A stretch of 64,000 nt of DNA from contig NZ_RAWM01000018.1 of NCBI RefSeq assembly GCF_003668875.1, positions 37,280-101,279 on the forward strand. Direction: 5' to 3'. The notes under the pieces were generated by a model. That model made no database searches. It saw only the letters and a program-made list of their open reading frames with translations, and was not told the DNA's origin. Below are positions 52,283 through 61,165 of this stretch, piece by piece (the stretch's first letter is position 1; every line of letters starts with the position of its first letter). The stretch is from Corallococcus interemptor (lineage in GTDB: Bacteria; Myxococcota; Myxococcia; Myxococcales; Myxococcaceae). The position numbers were made by a program, and so were the translations under genes.

Positions 52283-53521
52283 ATGGCCTTTCGAGTCCAG
52301 CTCGCTGTCCTGCTCCTCGCCCTGCTCAGCGCATGTGCTGCCCCGAAGGGCAGGGTGCGGCTGGATACCGGCGACGGTGCCCCCATCGAGTACAGCCCGC
52401 CTTCTGCTCGGGCCGTGACCGTGGAGGCGGATGCCTTCGAGAAGTCACTGACCGAGCTGGTCCTGGTGACGCCCCTGCGGCTCCGGGCTGCGCGGCCAGG
52501 GGACTGGGTGCGTGCCTCCTATGACGGCGGCTCCCGGGAGCGCGCCTTTGGAGGTTTCTGTGAGCCCGGGCCTCGCCGGGGCAACTGCATCTCGCTGGTT
52601 GAAGACGTGATGGGGCTGGGGGACTGGGACAAGTTCAGCGTGGCGCTCGCGCTGTCCTTCGACCCGCTCAAGGAGAGCATCGCGAGGGCCGTGGAGGAGA
52701 CGCTGGCGCCGCAGCTCTTCTATTCAGTCATCGCCACCGGACTCGTGACCTGGGCCGCGTTGGCCGCCAATCCCGAACCGGCCTTCACCAAGGTCGCCGC
52801 GGTCGTGTCGGCACTGCTGCTGGTCTACCTGGGCGCGGAGACGTTCCTGGAGCTGATTGAAGCGAGCCAGGACCTGAAGCTCGCCACGGACAGCGCCACG
52901 ACCTGGAGGGAGCTGGAGCAGTCCGGCCAGCGCTTCGCGGCCAGGGTCGGGCCATCCATCGCGAGAGTCCTGGTCCTCGCGGCCACGGTCGCGGTGAGCC
53001 ACGGCATGACGGGTGGCGCGTCGTTGCTGGCGGCCCGGCTTGCGTCGCTGCCGAACTTCCCGGGAGGCGCGGTGGCGGCCTCTCGCGCTGGCATCAACGT
53101 CGCGAGCCTCGATCAGGTGAGGGCTGTGTCCGTCTCGGGAGGCGTCATCACGCTCTCCCTGCCGTCCACGGTGGTCGCGATGGTGGCGAAGGGGACAGGC
53201 TCAAGTGGGGCGCGCTCCTGGAACTCCTTCAGCGCGCTGAAAAGGGCGCGAGGACCCGCGGGCCCAGGCAAGCAGTGGCACCACATCGTCGAGCAGACGG
53301 ACGGCAACGTGCAGCGCTTCGGTCCTCAGGCCCTGCACAACACCGACAACGTGATCGCCCTCGACGAAGCCATCCACCAACGGATCAGTGGGTACTATTC
53401 ATCGAAGATTGCTTCCTTCACGGGATCCCAGACTGTGCGGCAATGGTTGAGCACCCAGTCCTTCCAAGCCCAACGAGACTTCGGCATGAAGACCCTCATT
53501 CGCTTTGGAGCCATTCCTTGA
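52283..53521 (+). CDS. Lipoprotein polymorphic toxin (SitA-like) with HNH/EndoVII-type nuclease end
   Basis: A 412-residue lipoprotein. ATG 52283 follows CGGAGGGG; MAFRVQLAVLLLALLSAC is a type II signal with Cys18. Hydrophobic segments lie near 150-200 (LFYSVIATGLVTWAALAANP, VSALLLVYLGAETFLELI). The C-terminal about 90 residues hold a His/Asn-rich nuclease-like motif: QWHHIVEQ (W332, H333, H334), RFGPQALHNTDN and AIHQRISGYYSSK, as in HNH/EndoVII toxins. An immunity gene starts in its stop codon (TTGA). The arrangement is that of Sit toxins, which are shared by outer-membrane exchange. Confidence 0.75.
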   Translation: MAFRVQLAVLLLALLSACAAPKGRVRLDTGDGAPIEYSPPSARAVTVEADAFEKSLTELVLVTPLRLRAARPGDWVRASYDGGSRERAFGGFCEPGPRRGNCISLVEDVMGLGDWDKFSVALALSFDPLKESIARAVEETLAPQLFYSVIATGLVTWAALAANPEPAFTKVAAVVSALLLVYLGAETFLELIEASQDLKLATDSATTWRELEQSGQRFAARVGPSIARVLVLAATVAVSHGMTGGASLLAARLASLPNFPGGAVAASRAGINVASLDQVRAVSVSGGVITLSLPSTVVAMVAKGTGSSGARSWNSFSALKRARGPAGPGKQWHHIVEQTDGNVQRFGPQALHNTDNVIALDEAIHQRISGYYSSKIASFTGSQTVRQWLSTQSFQAQRDFGMKTLIRFGAIP

Positions 53522-53880
53522 GCACCCGGAGATTTCAGAAGGCCAGTAACGAAGAGCTCCTTCAGTGGTACGTAGAGGGAGCCGTCGAGTCCGGACGAGC
53601 ACTGAACGCTGGTGACTCGCGGTCCGCCAATCGCGCCGCCGACAAGATCTCGGCGGCCTACCGGGAGCTCCGGAGCCGTGGTGCTACGGACCAACTTCTT
53701 CCGCTGCTCCAGAGCCAGGATGAAACCATCCGTTCCTTCGCCGCAGCCCATGCGCTGGAGTTCGCTCCGGAACTCGGCGAGCCCGTATTGCTCTGGATCG
53801 CGAAGCGTCCAGGGCTCAATGGGCTCGCCGCGGAATACGCGCTCAAGACCTGGCGTGAAGGCACACTCAAATTTCCCTGA
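53518..53880 (+). CDS. DUF2019-like immunity protein
   Basis: A 120-residue cytoplasmic protein starting at TTG 53518, which overlaps the toxin stop (TTGA) and so is translationally coupled. It reads MSTRRFQKASNEELLQWYVEG, then a set of helical repeats (ANRAADKISAAYRELRSRG, QDETIRSFAAAHALEFAP, PGLNGLAAEYALKTWREG) of ARM/HEAT style as in DUF2019 proteins, which are common immunity partners. Its likely role is to bind the nuclease end of the toxin. A longer ORF upstream in this frame overlaps the toxin and is not real. Confidence 0.8.
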   Translation: MSTRRFQKASNEELLQWYVEGAVESGRALNAGDSRSANRAADKISAAYRELRSRGATDQLLPLLQSQDETIRSFAAAHALEFAPELGEPVLLWIAKRPGLNGLAAEYALKTWREGTLKFP

Positions 53881-53883
53881 GCG

Positions 53884-55071
53884 CTAGTTCCCGCCCAGGT
53901 CTCCCAGGTTCAACCCGTACGGATCCGTGGTCGTCCGCCTGGGCGCGGGCTCCGGTGCGCCGGGTGCCAGCGGGGCCACGCGGATGAGGCCCGCGGCCCT
54001 CAGGCGCTCCACGGAGCGGGACGCGGCCAGCTCTCCCATGGCCGCCGTGCGCAGGGCCTGCCGGATGCTCCGGCTGCCCCTCAACTTCGAATAGAGATAC
54101 AGGTCGTCCGCCGTCAGGTCCGGCGGAGCAGGGCGGGGGATGGGCTCGAACACCAGCCTCCCGTCCAACGCGAACAGCGCGTCGCTCAACGCCAGCGTCA
54201 AACCCACCTCCGCCTCGCGGTACAGCGCGTGCGCCTCCGGCACCGGCCCCCGCTCCAACACCTGCGCCGCCAACGCCACCGCCAGGTCGTACTTGCGCGA
54301 TGACAAGAAAGCCCGCACCAGCGCCAACAGCTCCGTGAACTCCGTGGACTCGCCCACCGTGAGCCCCGTGGTCCGGTGCGGCGCCAGCGCTCCGCGCCGG
54401 TACAGGTGCAGCACCCAGCGCGCCGCGAACAGCGGGGCCTCCCTCGCGCTCGCCAGCAGCTCGCCCAGCGTCGCGCCTCCCGACGCCAGGTCCAGCAGCA
54501 CGTCCTCCTCCTCGGAGAACGTCTCCACCGCGAACTCGCGGAACACACGGAACGTCGTGTCCAGGCGCGGGAAGATGTCCCGGAACTGCGCCCACTCCTG
54601 CACCCGCGCCACCGCGTCCCGGTGCAGCGTGCTCAAGGGCAGCCGCAAGCCCACCGCGCGCCCGGACAGGGGCAGCCCCGGCGTGAACTCCACCTCGCCC
54701 GACTCCCAGGCGTAGCAGTCGAACAGCGCCTCGCGCGCCTTGTGCTCCATCGCCTCCGTCAGCTGCGACAGCTCCACGAAGCAGCGCTGCACCAGGAACG
54801 TGCCGTAGGGCAGGTTGGCCCCTTCCGACGCCTCGAACGCCGCCGCCGCCCGGGGCGCGTCCAGGATGCGCAGGTTCACCAGCACCTGTGCCAGGTGCTC
54901 CCTCGGATCCGTGGAGGCCACCCCCACCAGGTGCCCGTCCCGCAGGTAGAACTCCCGGCGCACCGCGCCCCGCTCCACCCGCAGCGTCCCCTCCACACCT
55001 GGGGCCGTGTACAGCGGGGGCATCACCAACTGGAGCCGGTAGCTGGCCAGGTTTCCCGTGAACGCTTCCAT
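53884..55071 (-). CDS. DUF4388 domain protein
   Basis: A 395-residue cytoplasmic protein starting MEAFTGNLASYRLQLV at ATG 55071. The N-terminal DUF4388 (PatA-like) domain is recognised by GTLRVERGAVRREFYLRDGH, then VGVASTDPREHLAQVLVN and the two-helix bundle that follows (VELSQLTEAMEHKAREALFD). The middle is a helical region and the tail ends in repeated Pro/Ala. Such domains are very frequent in myxobacteria, often in gliding and two-component signalling proteins. Convergent with the immunity gene (3 bases); divergent from trpS. Confidence 0.88.
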   Translation of the reverse strand: MEAFTGNLASYRLQLVMPPLYTAPGVEGTLRVERGAVRREFYLRDGHLVGVASTDPREHLAQVLVNLRILDAPRAAAAFEASEGANLPYGTFLVQRCFVELSQLTEAMEHKAREALFDCYAWESGEVEFTPGLPLSGRAVGLRLPLSTLHRDAVARVQEWAQFRDIFPRLDTTFRVFREFAVETFSEEEDVLLDLASGGATLGELLASAREAPLFAARWVLHLYRRGALAPHRTTGLTVGESTEFTELLALVRAFLSSRKYDLAVALAAQVLERGPVPEAHALYREAEVGLTLALSDALFALDGRLVFEPIPRPAPPDLTADDLYLYSKLRGSRSIRQALRTAAMGELAASRSVERLRAAGLIRVAPLAPGAPEPAPRRTTTDPYGLNLGDLGGN

Positions 55072-55316
55072 CCGTGGGCGCCCTCCAAGGCGGTCCGCTG
55101 TGCTGCGCCGGCCGCCAGGGTACCTGGGAGACTTGAGACGTCTCAACCCCTCGAAACTGCTGGGCTTTTCCTGTCAGGGCGAAATGTTCCAGGAATGCCG
55201 GGCGCGCGAGTGTCAGGCATTCAAAGGGCCCACCTGTCCCAACGGAAGGTTGCAGCACGACGGCGGGTGTGCGAACGAGCCGTGTCCTCCACCCGTCATT
55301 CGGAGCGCGAATCGCG

Positions 55317-56330
55317 ATGCGGATTCTCTCAGGCGTCCAGTCGTCCGGAAGGCTGCACATCGGCAACTACTACGGGGCGATGCGGCAGTTCGTGCAGCTC
55401 CAGGACCAGGGCGAGGCCTACTACTTCATCGCCAACTACCACGCGCTCACCACCGTCCGGGACCCCAAGCTCGCGCTGGACCTGACGCGCGACGCGGCCC
55501 TCACGTACCTGTCGCTGGGCCTGGATCCGAAGAAGGCCGTCCTCTTCCGTCAGAGCGACGTGAAGGAGGTCCTGGAGCTCAACTGGATCCTCGGCACCGT
55601 GGTGCCCCAGGCCCACCTGGAGCGCGCCCACAGCTACAAGGACAAGGTCGCCAAGGGCATCAGCCCGGACTTCGGCCTCTACGCGTACCCCGTCCTCATG
55701 TCCGCGGACATCCTGCTCTACAGCGCGGACCAGGTCCCGGTGGGCAAGGACCAGATTCAACACATCGAGTTCGCGCGCGACTGGGCCGTGAAGTTCAACA
55801 CCCAGTACGTCCCCGGCTACGACCCGGCGGATCCGGAAGGGAAGGAGCGGGGCCACGCGCCCGGCATCCTCAAGCTGCCCTCCGCCTTCGTGCAGGAGAA
55901 CGCCGCCACGGTGCCCGGCATCGACGGACAGAAGATGTCCAAGTCCTACGGCAACACGCTGGAGCTGTTCGGCGAGGAGAAGGACATCAAGAAGCGGATC
56001 ATGTCCATCAAGACGGACTCCACGCCCGTGGACGCGCCCAAGCCCACCACGGACGCGCCGCTCTATGACTTGCTCAAGCTGATGCTCCCGCCCGGCGAGT
56101 TCTCCGACGTGGACGCGTCCTGGAAGGCCGGCGGCAAGGGCTACGGCGACTTCAAGAAGAAGCTGCTGGACGCCTTCCACGTCACCTTCGGTCCCGCCCG
56201 CCAGCGCCGGCAGGAGCTGCTCAACGACCCGGGGGAGCTGGAGCGCATCCTCAAGGACGGCGCCGAGCGCGCCCGGGCCGAAGCCACCCGCCTGATGGAC
56301 CAGGTGAGACGGGCCGTGGGAATCCCCTGA
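55317..56330 (+). CDS. trpS: Tryptophanyl-tRNA synthetase
   Basis: A class I aminoacyl-tRNA synthetase of 337 residues, usual length. HIGH-type signature is HIGN (RLHIGNYYGAM), KMSKS is GQKMSKSYGNT, and YPVLMSADILLYSADQVPVG is the Trp-binding part. ATG 55317 (MRILSGVQSSG) was chosen; the frame is open upstream to 55269 but MRTSRVLH is not family-like. It charges tRNA-Trp in the cytosol. No T-box or leader was seen. scpA follows after 138 bases. Confidence 0.96.
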   Translation: MRILSGVQSSGRLHIGNYYGAMRQFVQLQDQGEAYYFIANYHALTTVRDPKLALDLTRDAALTYLSLGLDPKKAVLFRQSDVKEVLELNWILGTVVPQAHLERAHSYKDKVAKGISPDFGLYAYPVLMSADILLYSADQVPVGKDQIQHIEFARDWAVKFNTQYVPGYDPADPEGKERGHAPGILKLPSAFVQENAATVPGIDGQKMSKSYGNTLELFGEEKDIKKRIMSIKTDSTPVDAPKPTTDAPLYDLLKLMLPPGEFSDVDASWKAGGKGYGDFKKKLLDAFHVTFGPARQRRQELLNDPGELERILKDGAERARAEATRLMDQVRRAVGIP

Positions 56331-56468
56331 ACGCCCGTTCCTGTTCAAATGTTTGACCCCCCTGGGAGGCATTGCTAAGGAGGTCTGTCCCCCCGGCGCT
56401 CGTAAAGCCCGGGATTTCGGCCCCTTACGCATGACGAAGTTCCCATCCCCCCAGAAGGACGCCGGCCG

Positions 56469-57344
56469 GTGAGCGAAGGTCGCAAGCCCCCACCGCCCGA
56501 CGACCTCCCGCCGGACCCCGACGGGGAGGGATTGCCGCGCACGCCCGGAGACGCGTTCCGGGTGGCGCTGCCCAACTTCGAGGGTCCTCTGGACCTGCTG
56601 CTCCATCTCATCAAGGAGCACCGGGTCGACATCTTCGACATCCCGCTGGCGCTGATTACGGCCAAGTACCTCGAGTACCTGGAGCGGATGCGGGAGCTGA
56701 ACCTGGACATCGCCGGCGAGTTCCTGGTGATGGCCTCCACGCTCGCCCACCTGAAGAGCCGCATGCTCCTGCCCCGGCAGGATGCCGCCCAGGTGCCGGA
56801 AGGGGCGGACGTCCTCGCGTCGGTGGAGGAGGCGCAGGACCCCCGCGCGGAGCTGGTGCGCCGGCTCCTGGAGTACCAGAAGTACAAGGAGGCCGCGGAG
56901 CACCTGGCCATGCAGGACATCCTGGACCGGGACGTGTTCGCCCGGAAGGTGCCCGTGGAGGCGGTCCCCATCCCCGAGGACGAGGTGGGGCTCCAGGAGA
57001 TTTCCGTCCTGAAGCTGGTCGAGGCGCTCGACCGGGTGCTCGAGCGGCTGACGCCCAAGGTGCAGCACGAGGTGGTGCTGGAGCGCGTGAGCCTGTCGGA
57101 GGCCATCCTCCGGGTGGCCGACCGGGTGAAGAAGGACGGGCAGGTGGTGTTCGAGGCGCTGTTCACGGAGGCGGCCACGCGCCAGGAGGTGGTCATCACC
57201 TTCATCGCCATGCTGGAGATGGTGAAGCGCCGCCTCATCAAGGTCTTCCAGGAGGAGCCCCTGGGCCCCATCCAGGTGACGCCCAACGGGGACGCGCTGG
57301 AGAAGCTACTCCCCACGGAGGTCGACGAGAGTGACTACCGGTAA
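56469..57344 (+). CDS. scpA: Segregation and condensation protein A (ScpA)
   Basis: A 291-residue kleisin that bridges SMC heads and works with ScpB in chromosome compaction. FEGPLDLLLHLIKEHRVDIFDIP is the conserved N-terminal signature (shown in two parts: FEGPLDLLLHLIKEH and RVDIFDIPLALIT). The C-terminal winged helix is present (VVFEALFTEAATRQEVVITF). GTG start follows AAGGA. The N-terminus carries a Pro/Asp-rich extension. It overlaps scpB by 14 bases. Confidence 0.95.
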   Translation: MSEGRKPPPPDDLPPDPDGEGLPRTPGDAFRVALPNFEGPLDLLLHLIKEHRVDIFDIPLALITAKYLEYLERMRELNLDIAGEFLVMASTLAHLKSRMLLPRQDAAQVPEGADVLASVEEAQDPRAELVRRLLEYQKYKEAAEHLAMQDILDRDVFARKVPVEAVPIPEDEVGLQEISVLKLVEALDRVLERLTPKVQHEVVLERVSLSEAILRVADRVKKDGQVVFEALFTEAATRQEVVITFIAMLEMVKRRLIKVFQEEPLGPIQVTPNGDALEKLLPTEVDESDYR

Positions 57345-58332
57345 CGGTCCCGACGACGCTGACGAGACGCCCGCCCCCGGCACGCCCGGCGGCCCCGGCC
57401 AGTTCTCCGAGGAGGAGATCGCCTCCGTCACCGGCCCCGGCCCCGACGACGCGGAGCTGGACGGGGTGGAGGCGGCCGCCATCGAGGAGGGCTCGGACGA
57501 CGACGAAAACGTCCCGGACCTCCAGTCCTCCTTCGAGAAGCTGCTCGCCAAGAGCCGCAACCTCTCCCCGGACCGCATCCGCACGGTCCTGGAGAGCGTG
57601 CTCTTCGTCGCCGAGCGCCCCCTGTCCGTGGACGAGCTCTACCAGGCCACCGGCATCCCGAGAGAGCCCATCCTCCAGGCGCTGGATCAGCTCTCCGGCA
57701 TCCACCGGGAGGGCATCAGCGGCATCGTCCTCTACGAGGTGGCGGGCGGGTGGCAGTTCCGCACGGACCCGCACTCGGCGGAGTACGTCCGGCGCTACCT
57801 CCGGGTGAAGCCGCAGCGGCTCACCCGCGCGGCGGTGGAGACCCTGGCCATCATCGCGTACCGCCAGCCCGTCACCCGGCCGGAGCTGGAGGACATCCGC
57901 GGCGTGGACTGCGGCGCGGTGCTCAAGGCGCTGATGGACCGCAAGCTGGTGAAAATCCTGGGGAAGCGGGAAGAAGTCGGCCGCCCCATCCTTTATGGAA
58001 CCACGCGCGAGTTCCTGGAGTTCTTCGCGCTGAAGGACCTGTCCGCGCTGCCCACGCTCCGGGAATTCCATGAGTTGACCCAGGAGCACCGGGAGATCGT
58101 GGAGAAGGAAGCGGCGCCCCCGCCTCCGAAGGCGGAGGGCACGGTGGCGGCGCTGTCGGACCCGAACTTCACGAAGCGGATGGAGAAGAACGAGGCGGCC
58201 AGTGAGGCCGCCTTGGAGGAGCTGGAGGAGGCCATGGCCGCCGCGGAGCGGAGCCAGAAGGTCAGCGCCAGCATCCTGGAAAGCCCCCCTTCGCCCGAGA
58301 AGGGTGATAGCGAGGGGCCCAAGCCCGAGTGA
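57331..58332 (+). CDS. scpB: Segregation and condensation protein B (ScpB)
   Basis: A 333-residue partner of ScpA/SMC. Core winged-helix pattern: SPDRIRTVLESVLFVAERPL, VDELYQATGIPREPILQALD, and ALETLAIIAYRQP-like (actual VETLAIIAYRQPVTRPELED), ending in KLVKILGKREEVGRPILYGTT. Both ends carry acidic/Pro-rich extensions of about 70 and 70 residues. It overlaps scpA by 14 bases and is followed after 30 bases by the rRNA pseudouridine synthase, the common scpA-scpB-rluB order. Confidence 0.95.
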   Translation: MTTGNGPDDADETPAPGTPGGPGQFSEEEIASVTGPGPDDAELDGVEAAAIEEGSDDDENVPDLQSSFEKLLAKSRNLSPDRIRTVLESVLFVAERPLSVDELYQATGIPREPILQALDQLSGIHREGISGIVLYEVAGGWQFRTDPHSAEYVRRYLRVKPQRLTRAAVETLAIIAYRQPVTRPELEDIRGVDCGAVLKALMDRKLVKILGKREEVGRPILYGTTREFLEFFALKDLSALPTLREFHELTQEHREIVEKEAAPPPPKAEGTVAALSDPNFTKRMEKNEAASEAALEELEEAMAAAERSQKVSASILESPPSPEKGDSEGPKPE

Positions 58333-58362
58333 TGGGCGGCAACAACTGGAAGAAGGCACGGA

Positions 58363-61068
58363 ATGGCGGCGGAACGTTTGCAGAAGTACCTGGCTCGCGC
58401 GGGAGTGGCTTCGCGCCGGCACGCGGAAGAACTCATCACCTCCGGTCGCGTCGGAGTGAACAACGAGACGGTGACGGAGCTGGGCAGCCGGGTGGAGCCC
58501 GGAGTGGACCTGGTGACCGTGGATGGGAAGCTCGTCACGCCGCCGGAAGAATCGTCGTACTACCTGCTGTACAAGCCCGTGGGCGTCGTGACGACGCTGT
58601 CGGATCCGCAGGGCCGGCCCACGGTGGCCAGCTACGTGGAGGAGACGGGCCGCCGCCTGTTCCCCGTGGGCCGTCTGGACTACGACGCCGAAGGGGCGCT
58701 GCTCTTCACGGATGACGGCGCGCTGGCGCACAAGCTCACGCACCCCAGCTTCCAGGTGCCGCGCTCGTACCTGGCGAAGGTGAAGGGCGTGCCGGACATG
58801 CCCACGCTGGAGAAGCTGCGCGGGGGCGTGCGCCTGGAAGACGGCATGGCCACGCCGGTGTCCGTGGACATCTTCGAGAAGGCCGAGCGCAACACCTGGC
58901 TGAAGATCGTCGTGGCGGAGGGCCGTCCGCACCTCATCAAGCGCCTGTGCGCGGCGGTGGGGCACCCGGTGGTGCGCCTGTTCCGTCCGAACTACGCGGG
59001 CGTGGGCGTGGAGGGTCTGCGCCCCGGCGAGCTGCGGCCGCTGAAGACCGCGGAAGTGCTGCAGCTCACGGAGGTGGCGGAAGGCCGTGCGCAGCCGGCG
59101 CCCTCGGACCTGAAGCTGCCGCCGCGCCGTCACGGGCGTTCGGCGCCGGGCTTCGGCGGGGCGGATGACGACGACATCGAGCTGTCGATGGACGACGACG
59201 CGCCGGTGGCGCCGCGCAAGACGGAGCGCGCGGCGAAGAAGGCCGCGACGGGTCCGAAGACCCGCGAGGCGCGTCCGGAGCGCAAGGAGTGGAAGGGCGT
59301 GCAGGACGGAGGCACGCGTCCGCCGAAGTTCGCGAAGCGTGGAGCGACGCTGGCCGCGGACGACAACGCGGATCTGGATGACGTGCCGACGTTCGACGAC
59401 GACGGTGACGAGACGGAGTCTGACGCCGCCGAGGGCGCGACGTACGGCAAGGCCGCGCGTGGCGCGGGCCGTACCGGCAAGCCGGCCCGGGAGGGCGGTG
59501 CGGGTGGCCGTTTCGGCAAGCCGGCGGGAGCGGGCCGTGGGGGTGACGAAGCGCCGCGCGGGCGTTTCGGCAAGCCGGCGGGCCGTGGTGGCGACGAGGG
59601 TGGTGCGCCGCGCGCGGGTGGCCGTTTCAGCAAGCCCGCGGGCCGCTTCGGTGATGAGGGCGGTGCTCCTCGCGGCCGCGGCTTCGGCAAGCCCGCTGGT
59701 GCGGGCCGTTCCGAGGGCGGTGCCCCTCGCGGTGGCAGCCGCTTCGGTGCCGAGGGTGGTGCTCCTCGTGGCCGCAGCTTCGGCAAGCCCGCTGGCCGCT
59801 TCGGTGACGAAGGTGGCGCGCCGCGCGGTGGTGGTCGGTTCGGTAAGCCCGCCGGTGCGGGTCGTGGCGGTGACGAAGCTCCTCGCGGTCGCAGCTTCGG
59901 CAAGCCCGCGGGCCGTGGTGGTGATGAGGGCGGTGCCCCTCGCGGTCGCAGCTTCGGCAAGCCCGCTGGCCGCTTCGGTGATGAGGGCGGCGCGCCTCGT
60001 GGCCGCAGCTTCGGCAAGCCCGCTGGCCGCTTCGGTGACGAGGGCGGCGCTCCTCGCGGCCGCAGCTTCGGCAAGCCCGCTGGCCGCTTCGGTGATGAGG
60101 GCGGCGCGCCTCGCGGCCGCAGCTTCGGCAAGCCCGCTGGCCGCTTCGGTGACGAGGGCGGCGCTCCTCGCGGCCGCAGCTTCGGCAAGCCCGCTGGCCG
60201 CTTCGGTGATGAGGGCGGCGCGCCTCGCGGCCGCAGCTTCGGCAAGCCCGCTGGCCGCTTCGGTGACGAGGGCGGCGCTCCTCGCGGCCGCAGCTTCGGC
60301 AAGCCCGCTGGCCGCTTCGGTGATGAGGGCGGCGCGCCTCGCGGCCGCAGCTTCGGCAAGCCCGCTGGCCGCTTCGGTGACGAGGGCGGCGCTCCTCGCG
60401 GCCGCAGCTTCGGCAAGCCCGCTGGCCGCTTCGGTGATGAGGGCGGCGCGCCTCGCGGCCGCAGCTTCGGCAAGCCCGCTGGCCGCTTCGGTGACGAGGG
60501 CGGCGCTCCTCGCGGCCGCAGCTTCGGCAAGCCCGCCGGTGCGGGCCGTGGCGGTGACGAGCGCGCCCCGCGGCGCTCCTTTGGAGACGAAGGCGGCGCT
60601 CCTCGCGGCCGTTTCTCCAAGCCGGCCGGCGGCAGCCGCTTCGGCAAGCCCGCCGGTGCGGGTCGTTCCGAGGGCGGTGCCCCTCGCGGTGGCAGCCGCT
60701 TCGGCGGGGAAGGCGGTGCCCCTCGCGGCCGCGGCTTCGGCAAGCCCGCGGGTGCCGGTGGCGACCGTCCGGAGCGCCGTGAATGGAAGCCGCGCGGCGA
60801 GTCCGCGGGCCGTCCCGAGCGCAGGGACTTCAAGCCCCGTGGCGAGTCCTCCGGCAGCCGGTCTCGCGGCGGCGGTGAGTCCGCGTCCAGCGCCTCCGGC
60901 GAGCGCATCGTCCGCGCGGGCGTGAAGAAGGGCCCCCCGAGCGAGCGCGCCGGCGGCTTCCAGGACTTCAAGGAGCGCAAGACGCGCGACTCGGAGCCGC
61001 GCTGGAGCAGCAAGGCGCCTCGGGGAGGGGCAGGCCGTCCGCCCCCTCGTGGCGGCCGCTCCCGCTAA
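58363..61068 (+). CDS. rRNA pseudouridine synthase (RsuA/RluB family) with long repeat tail
   Basis: A 901-residue protein, over three times the family length. Residues 1-60 are an S4 RNA-binding domain (RLQKYLARAGVASRRHAEEL) and about 65-235 the synthase core with catalytic Asp106 in VGRLDYDAEGALL and LYKPVGVVTTLSDP. A basic/acidic hinge follows. From about residue 380 to 800 the sequence is a low-complexity Arg/Gly/Phe/Lys tail: near-perfect 19-residue units RSFGKPAGRFGDEGGAPRG. The end (EDFK..., RWSSKAPRGGAGRPPPRGG) is basic. The tail may bind RNA or promote condensates (inference). It follows scpB, as in many bacteria. Confidence 0.92.
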   Translation: MAAERLQKYLARAGVASRRHAEELITSGRVGVNNETVTELGSRVEPGVDLVTVDGKLVTPPEESSYYLLYKPVGVVTTLSDPQGRPTVASYVEETGRRLFPVGRLDYDAEGALLFTDDGALAHKLTHPSFQVPRSYLAKVKGVPDMPTLEKLRGGVRLEDGMATPVSVDIFEKAERNTWLKIVVAEGRPHLIKRLCAAVGHPVVRLFRPNYAGVGVEGLRPGELRPLKTAEVLQLTEVAEGRAQPAPSDLKLPPRRHGRSAPGFGGADDDDIELSMDDDAPVAPRKTERAAKKAATGPKTREARPERKEWKGVQDGGTRPPKFAKRGATLAADDNADLDDVPTFDDDGDETESDAAEGATYGKAARGAGRTGKPAREGGAGGRFGKPAGAGRGGDEAPRGRFGKPAGRGGDEGGAPRAGGRFSKPAGRFGDEGGAPRGRGFGKPAGAGRSEGGAPRGGSRFGAEGGAPRGRSFGKPAGRFGDEGGAPRGGGRFGKPAGAGRGGDEAPRGRSFGKPAGRGGDEGGAPRGRSFGKPAGRFGDEGGAPRGRSFGKPAGRFGDEGGAPRGRSFGKPAGRFGDEGGAPRGRSFGKPAGRFGDEGGAPRGRSFGKPAGRFGDEGGAPRGRSFGKPAGRFGDEGGAPRGRSFGKPAGRFGDEGGAPRGRSFGKPAGRFGDEGGAPRGRSFGKPAGRFGDEGGAPRGRSFGKPAGRFGDEGGAPRGRSFGKPAGAGRGGDERAPRRSFGDEGGAPRGRFSKPAGGSRFGKPAGAGRSEGGAPRGGSRFGGEGGAPRGRGFGKPAGAGGDRPERREWKPRGESAGRPERRDFKPRGESSGSRSRGGGESASSASGERIVRAGVKKGPPSERAGGFQDFKERKTRDSEPRWSSKAPRGGAGRPPPRGGRSR
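59500..60780 (+). repeat. 57-bp tandem repeat array inside the pseudouridine synthase gene
   Basis: The core is ten near-identical copies of a 57-base unit from 59941 to 60510 (start points 59941, 59998, 60055 and so on), each coding 19 residues. The copies alternate between GAT..GCGCCT and GAC..GCTCCT versions, giving a higher-order 114-base period. Diverged copies flank it on both sides (59500-59940, 60511-60780). Because the array is in frame, copy-number change would alter the tail length without breaking the gene. Confidence 0.95.
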
Positions 61069-61165
61069 AGCACCCATCCTCCCGGGTCGTGCCGTCGGTG
61101 GGCGGCCCGGGAGGCCGTTGATATAACCGCCGCCTACCTCCACCGTCCGCCGCTCCGGGAGAACG

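Noticed and set aside
53275..53517. Upstream extension of the DUF2019 gene
   Set aside because: It lies within the toxin gene in another frame; the TTG overlapping the toxin stop starts exactly at the conserved part.
59941..60510. Regular repeat array considered as CRISPR
   Set aside because: The units are contiguous with no unique spacers and code for protein in frame.
59165..60925. Plus-strand +2 frame open across the repeat array
   Set aside because: A by-product of the repeat length being divisible by three; the protein is Ala/Ser/Arg noise.
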